Below the pieces are notes generated by a model, which saw only the letters and a list, made by a program, of their open reading frames with translations, was not told where the DNA came from and ran no database searches. This document shows positions 6,077 through 8,318 of a stretch of 8,318 bases of DNA, one piece after another. A program made the translations under genes and the position numbers. The DNA lies in assembly GCA_003445035.1 (NCBI GenBank), contig DLVV01000153.1:6079-14396 (forward strand), in the 5' to 3' direction. This DNA is from Planctomycetaceae bacterium (GTDB taxonomy: Bacteria; Planctomycetota; Planctomycetia; Planctomycetales; Planctomycetaceae). Each line of letters starts with the position of its first letter. Position 1 is the stretch's first letter.

Positions 6077-6210
6077 GTCAGCCCACCGTGGGCCGATTGA
6101 CGTGGTTCGTCGGGGGGGACGAGCCCCTCGCAGCCGACAAGCGATGGCACACCGGCACCCCGGACGCCGGAACGAGCCCGCTTGCTGGTCTGCGAGGGGG
6201 TTCCTTTTTC
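6077..6210 (+). ncRNA. Candidate structured RNA in the 351-base gene-free stretch
   Basis: Bases 5976-6326 hold no convincing gene. Three consecutive hairpins can be drawn on the + strand. The first has GCCCA (6081-6085) pairing with TGGGC (6089-6093), flanked by GTCA (6077-6080) and TGAC (6098-6101). The second has GTTCGTC (6105-6111) pairing with GACGAGC (6118-6124, one G-U) around a six-G loop. The third is the long terminator-like hairpin listed separately; its outermost base pair shares 6124 with the second. This could be a small RNA, a cis-regulatory leader, or just the 3' untranslated region of the lipoprotein mRNA. In GC-rich DNA such stems also arise by chance, so confidence is low. 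I recognise no known RNA family. Confidence 0.3.
6124..6209 (+). terminator. Long hairpin followed by a T-tract
   Basis: CCCCTCGCAG (6124-6133) pairs perfectly with CTGCGAGGGG (6190-6199). The stem continues inward through CC/GG and CAAGCG (6138-6143) with CGCTTG (6179-6184), then GGC (6146-6148) with GCC (6176-6178), and ends in CCGGC (6152-6156) with GCCGG (6166-6170) around a nine-base loop. TTCCTTTTT follows directly (6201-6209). This has the form of a + strand intrinsic terminator, though the stem is unusually long and lies about 150 bases after the lipoprotein stop. Confidence 0.6.
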
Positions 6211-6226
6211 TGCCGCGGCGCAACGC

Positions 6227-6256
6227 TTGCACCCGCCGCCGCCGCCTGGCCACAAT
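6227..6256 (+). promoter_or_regulatory. Promoter candidate for the exported hydrolase gene
   Basis: TTGCAC (6227-6232) and CACAAT (6251-6256) are separated by 18 bases, a spacer largely made of CCG repeats. The matches are only three and four of six. The position, after the terminator-like hairpin and about 70 bases before the ATG, supports it. Confidence 0.28.
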
Positions 6257-6326
6257 CCACGGCCCTGCCGTGCCGTCACGAGACGGTCTCCCGGCCGGAT
6301 GATGCCTGTCCCCACGAGGACCACCG

Positions 6327-8303
6327 ATGCGGATCCTTCACCTGTCGTCCCTCGCCTGCTTCGCCCTGACCCTCGCCCCGTCATTCGTCGACGCCGACGT
6401 CAAGAGCCTGCTGGAGTCGAAGATCCTCAGCCCGGATACCCCTCAACAGGAGGTCATCTCGTTCACCGAGAGCCGGGTGCCGCCGATGCCGGTGGTCAAA
6501 TCGAGACAACAGTGGGAGGCCATCGCGGGGGTTCTCCGACAACGTGTGCTCGACGAGGTCATTTTCCGTGGCGAGGCGTCAGCGTGGCGGAAGGCCAAGG
6601 CCGGGGTGGTGTGGATGGAGACGATCCCCGGTGGTCCGGGTTACCGGATCCGCAAGGTCCGCTTCGAAGCCCTGCCGGGACTGTGGATCCCCGCGTTGCT
6701 CTACGAACCCGAAGGACTCGACAAATCCTCCGGGAAAATCCCCGTGGTGCTCAACGTCAATGGCCACGACCGTCCCAACGGCAAGGCGGTCCGGTACAAG
6801 CAGATCCGTTGTATCAACCAGGCTCGTCGCGGCATGCTGGCGTTGAACGTCGAGTGGCTGGGAATGGGACAGTTGCACACTCCCGAGTACGGCCACTACC
6901 TGCTGAACCAACTCGACCTCTGTGGCACCAGCGGCCTGGCCCCCTTCTATCTCTCGATGTCCCGCGGGATCGACCTGCTGCTTTCACATCCCAACGCCGA
7001 TCCCAGCCGGGTCGCCGTCGCGGGGCTTTCCGGCGGAGGCTGGCAGACGATCACCATCAGCGCGCTCGACACACGGGTCACGCTCTCGGATCCCGTTGCC
7101 GGCTACTCCAGCTACCTCACCCGCACCCGGAATTTCTCCGACCTGGGCGACTCCGAACAGACCCCCTGCGACCTGGCCACCGTCGCGGATTACTCTCACC
7201 TGACCGCGATGCTGGCGCCCCGACCGACCCTGTTGACCTTCAACGCCACCGACAACTGCTGCTTCGCCGCGGGTCACGCCCTGCCTCCCCTGCTGGCCGC
7301 TGCCCGCCCGATCTACGGGCTCTACGGCAAACGGCAGAACCTCTGGGCACACGTCAACTTCTCACCCGGCAACCACAATTTCGGCCGGGACAACCGGGAA
7401 GCGCTTTACCGGATGTTCGGCGTGCACTTCTTTCCCAACCGGACCGACTACGACGCGCGCGAAATCGACGTCAGCGACCAGGTGAAAACCAGGCAACAAC
7501 TTCACGTGGCCATCCCCGACGACAACGCCACGTTCGTCTCGCTCGCCAGGCAGATCGCCTCGTCTCTTCCCCGACACGCGGACACACCCGCCGCTGACGC
7601 CTCGCCGGCGGCCCGCAGCAAATGGCAGTCGGCGGCTCGCAAGAGGTTGGCGCGAGTGATCCGGACACGTCCGATGCAACTGGGAGCCACCCTGGTCGAT
7701 GAAAAGATCGAAGGTGAGGGCGACGGACAGACCCGGGCGATCCTCTGGAAGCTGAGACTCGGCGGCGAATGGACGGTTCCGGTGGTGGAACTGGTTCGGG
7801 GGGAACCGAAGGCCACGTCGCTGCTGTTGGCCGACAAGGGGCGCACTTCGGTGGCCGACGCCGCCGAAGAACTCCTGGCCGGAGGACACCGTGTGATCGC
7901 CGTCGACCCGTTTTACCTCGGCGAATCCGCCATCGGCGGCCAGGACTTCCTGTTTGCCCTGATGGTCGCCACCGTCGGAGACCGGGCACTGGGCCTGCAG
8001 GCCCGCCAGTTGCAAGCTGTGGCGAAATGGGCACAAAAGCAACACGGGCAGCCGGTCCACCTCGTGGCTCACGGACCTCGCACGTCACTGGCCGCCCTGG
8101 TCGCCTCGGGCCTCGAGCCCGGGTCGATCGGCAAGTTGCGGTTGCACGGCTGCTACAAGAGCCTGAAGCAGGTGATCGAATCGAAGCTGGGGGTCAACCG
8201 CGCTCCGGAGCTGTTCTGCTTCGGGTTGCTGGAACAATTCGACATCCCGCAACTCGAAGCGCTGGTGGCACCGCGGGCACTGACGCGGAACCAGGCCCCT
8301 TAG
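6327..8303 (+). CDS. Exported protein with two alpha/beta-hydrolase domains, the second degenerate
   Basis: This 658-residue protein starts with a signal peptide (MRILHLSSLACFALTLAPSF, cleavage likely after VDA at residue 23), so it should be exported. GAGGA at 6316-6320, six bases before ATG 6327, supports the start. The first domain (about 60-430) is an alpha/beta-hydrolase: GLWIPALLYEP, then VVLNVNGHD, then the nucleophile elbow AGLSGGGWQT with Ser235. Asp309 (NATDNCC) and His350 (PGNHNFG) are the likely acid and base. It resembles acetylxylan-esterase and dienelactone-hydrolase-like proteins of planctomycetes; the substrate is unknown, with carbohydrate esters a guess. The second part (about 470-651) repeats the same fold pattern (LLLADKGR, VIAVDPFYLGES, VHLVAHGPRTSLAAL, LVAPRAL). 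Its elbow has Gly583 instead of Ser, and the chain stops just after LVAPR, before an acid or His could occur. TAG is at 8301-8303, close to the window edge. Confidence 0.85.
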   Translation: MRILHLSSLACFALTLAPSFVDADVKSLLESKILSPDTPQQEVISFTESRVPPMPVVKSRQQWEAIAGVLRQRVLDEVIFRGEASAWRKAKAGVVWMETIPGGPGYRIRKVRFEALPGLWIPALLYEPEGLDKSSGKIPVVLNVNGHDRPNGKAVRYKQIRCINQARRGMLALNVEWLGMGQLHTPEYGHYLLNQLDLCGTSGLAPFYLSMSRGIDLLLSHPNADPSRVAVAGLSGGGWQTITISALDTRVTLSDPVAGYSSYLTRTRNFSDLGDSEQTPCDLATVADYSHLTAMLAPRPTLLTFNATDNCCFAAGHALPPLLAAARPIYGLYGKRQNLWAHVNFSPGNHNFGRDNREALYRMFGVHFFPNRTDYDAREIDVSDQVKTRQQLHVAIPDDNATFVSLARQIASSLPRHADTPAADASPAARSKWQSAARKRLARVIRTRPMQLGATLVDEKIEGEGDGQTRAILWKLRLGGEWTVPVVELVRGEPKATSLLLADKGRTSVADAAEELLAGGHRVIAVDPFYLGESAIGGQDFLFALMVATVGDRALGLQARQLQAVAKWAQKQHGQPVHLVAHGPRTSLAALVASGLEPGSIGKLRLHGCYKSLKQVIESKLGVNRAPELFCFGLLEQFDIPQLEALVAPRALTRNQAP

Positions 8304-8318
8304 CCGACCAGCGGCCAG

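Noticed and set aside
6234..6247. CCG trinucleotide run as a possible microsatellite
   Set aside because: It is fewer than five units long in GC-rich DNA; too short to call a repeat locus.
6088..6369. Possible 93-residue + strand gene in the gene-free stretch
   Set aside because: It has a GTG start without a ribosome binding site, runs through the long hairpin and into the hydrolase gene, and its composition has no protein-like pattern.
5740..6384. 214-residue minus-strand open frame across the lipoprotein and the gene-free stretch
   Set aside because: It is Arg/Gly-rich without domain motifs and runs through the terminator-like hairpin and the lipoprotein gene.
6182..7597. 471-residue + strand open frame overlapping the exported hydrolase
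   Set aside because: It is Arg/Pro/Gly-rich with no recognisable domain and overlaps a gene with a signal peptide, ribosome binding site and hydrolase motifs. Long open shadow frames are expected in GC-rich DNA.
1..8318. CRISPR array, insertion sequence, phage, toxin-antitoxin, tRNA or rRNA
   Set aside because: No regularly spaced repeats, transposase or integrase motifs, terminal inverted repeats, toxin-antitoxin pair or RNA-gene signatures were seen on either strand.

Overview
The window is GC-rich bacterial DNA with eight recognisable protein genes, all on the + strand. The mix suggests Planctomycetota: an EF-hand protein with an Arg/Pro-rich linker, a PilB/GspE-like protein with degenerate ATPase motifs, a tiny lipoprotein and a large exported two-domain hydrolase. 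That assignment is an inference from gene style; there is no marker gene such as rRNA.

Layout. Bases 1-363 hold the C-terminal end of an EF-hand protein that begins before the window. It is followed after 26 bases by a phospholipid N-methyltransferase-like gene (390-1061). A hairpin and a good sigma-70-like promoter lie at 1081-1142. The promoter sits so close to the next start that the mRNA would be nearly leaderless. That next gene (1151-2239) fuses a multi-pass membrane region to a DCC-type (DUF393) thiol-redox domain. A beta-hydroxyacid dehydrogenase family gene (2333-3250) and dapA (3331-4230) follow with an 80-base gap containing an inverted repeat. Next are the PilB/GspE-like protein (4279-5586) and a predicted 80-residue lipoprotein (5733-5975). 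A 351-base non-coding stretch follows, with several hairpins and a strong terminator-like structure. The last gene (6327-8303) encodes an exported alpha/beta-hydrolase with one intact and one decayed hydrolase domain.

The genes do not form one obvious pathway. DapA is the clear metabolic gene (lysine and diaminopimelate synthesis) and keeps the residues expected for catalysis and for lysine feedback. The methyltransferase, DCC membrane protein, lipoprotein and exported hydrolase all concern the envelope, but no direct functional link is visible. No CRISPR, transposon, phage, tRNA or rRNA feature was seen, and no defence or mobile system. The most notable item is the PilB/GspE-like protein: it keeps the fold and zinc-binding cysteines but lacks the Walker A lysine, the Walker B glutamate and the His box, so it looks like a non-catalytic paralogue. 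Next are the structured non-coding stretch at 6077-6210 and the decayed, abruptly ending second domain of the last gene.
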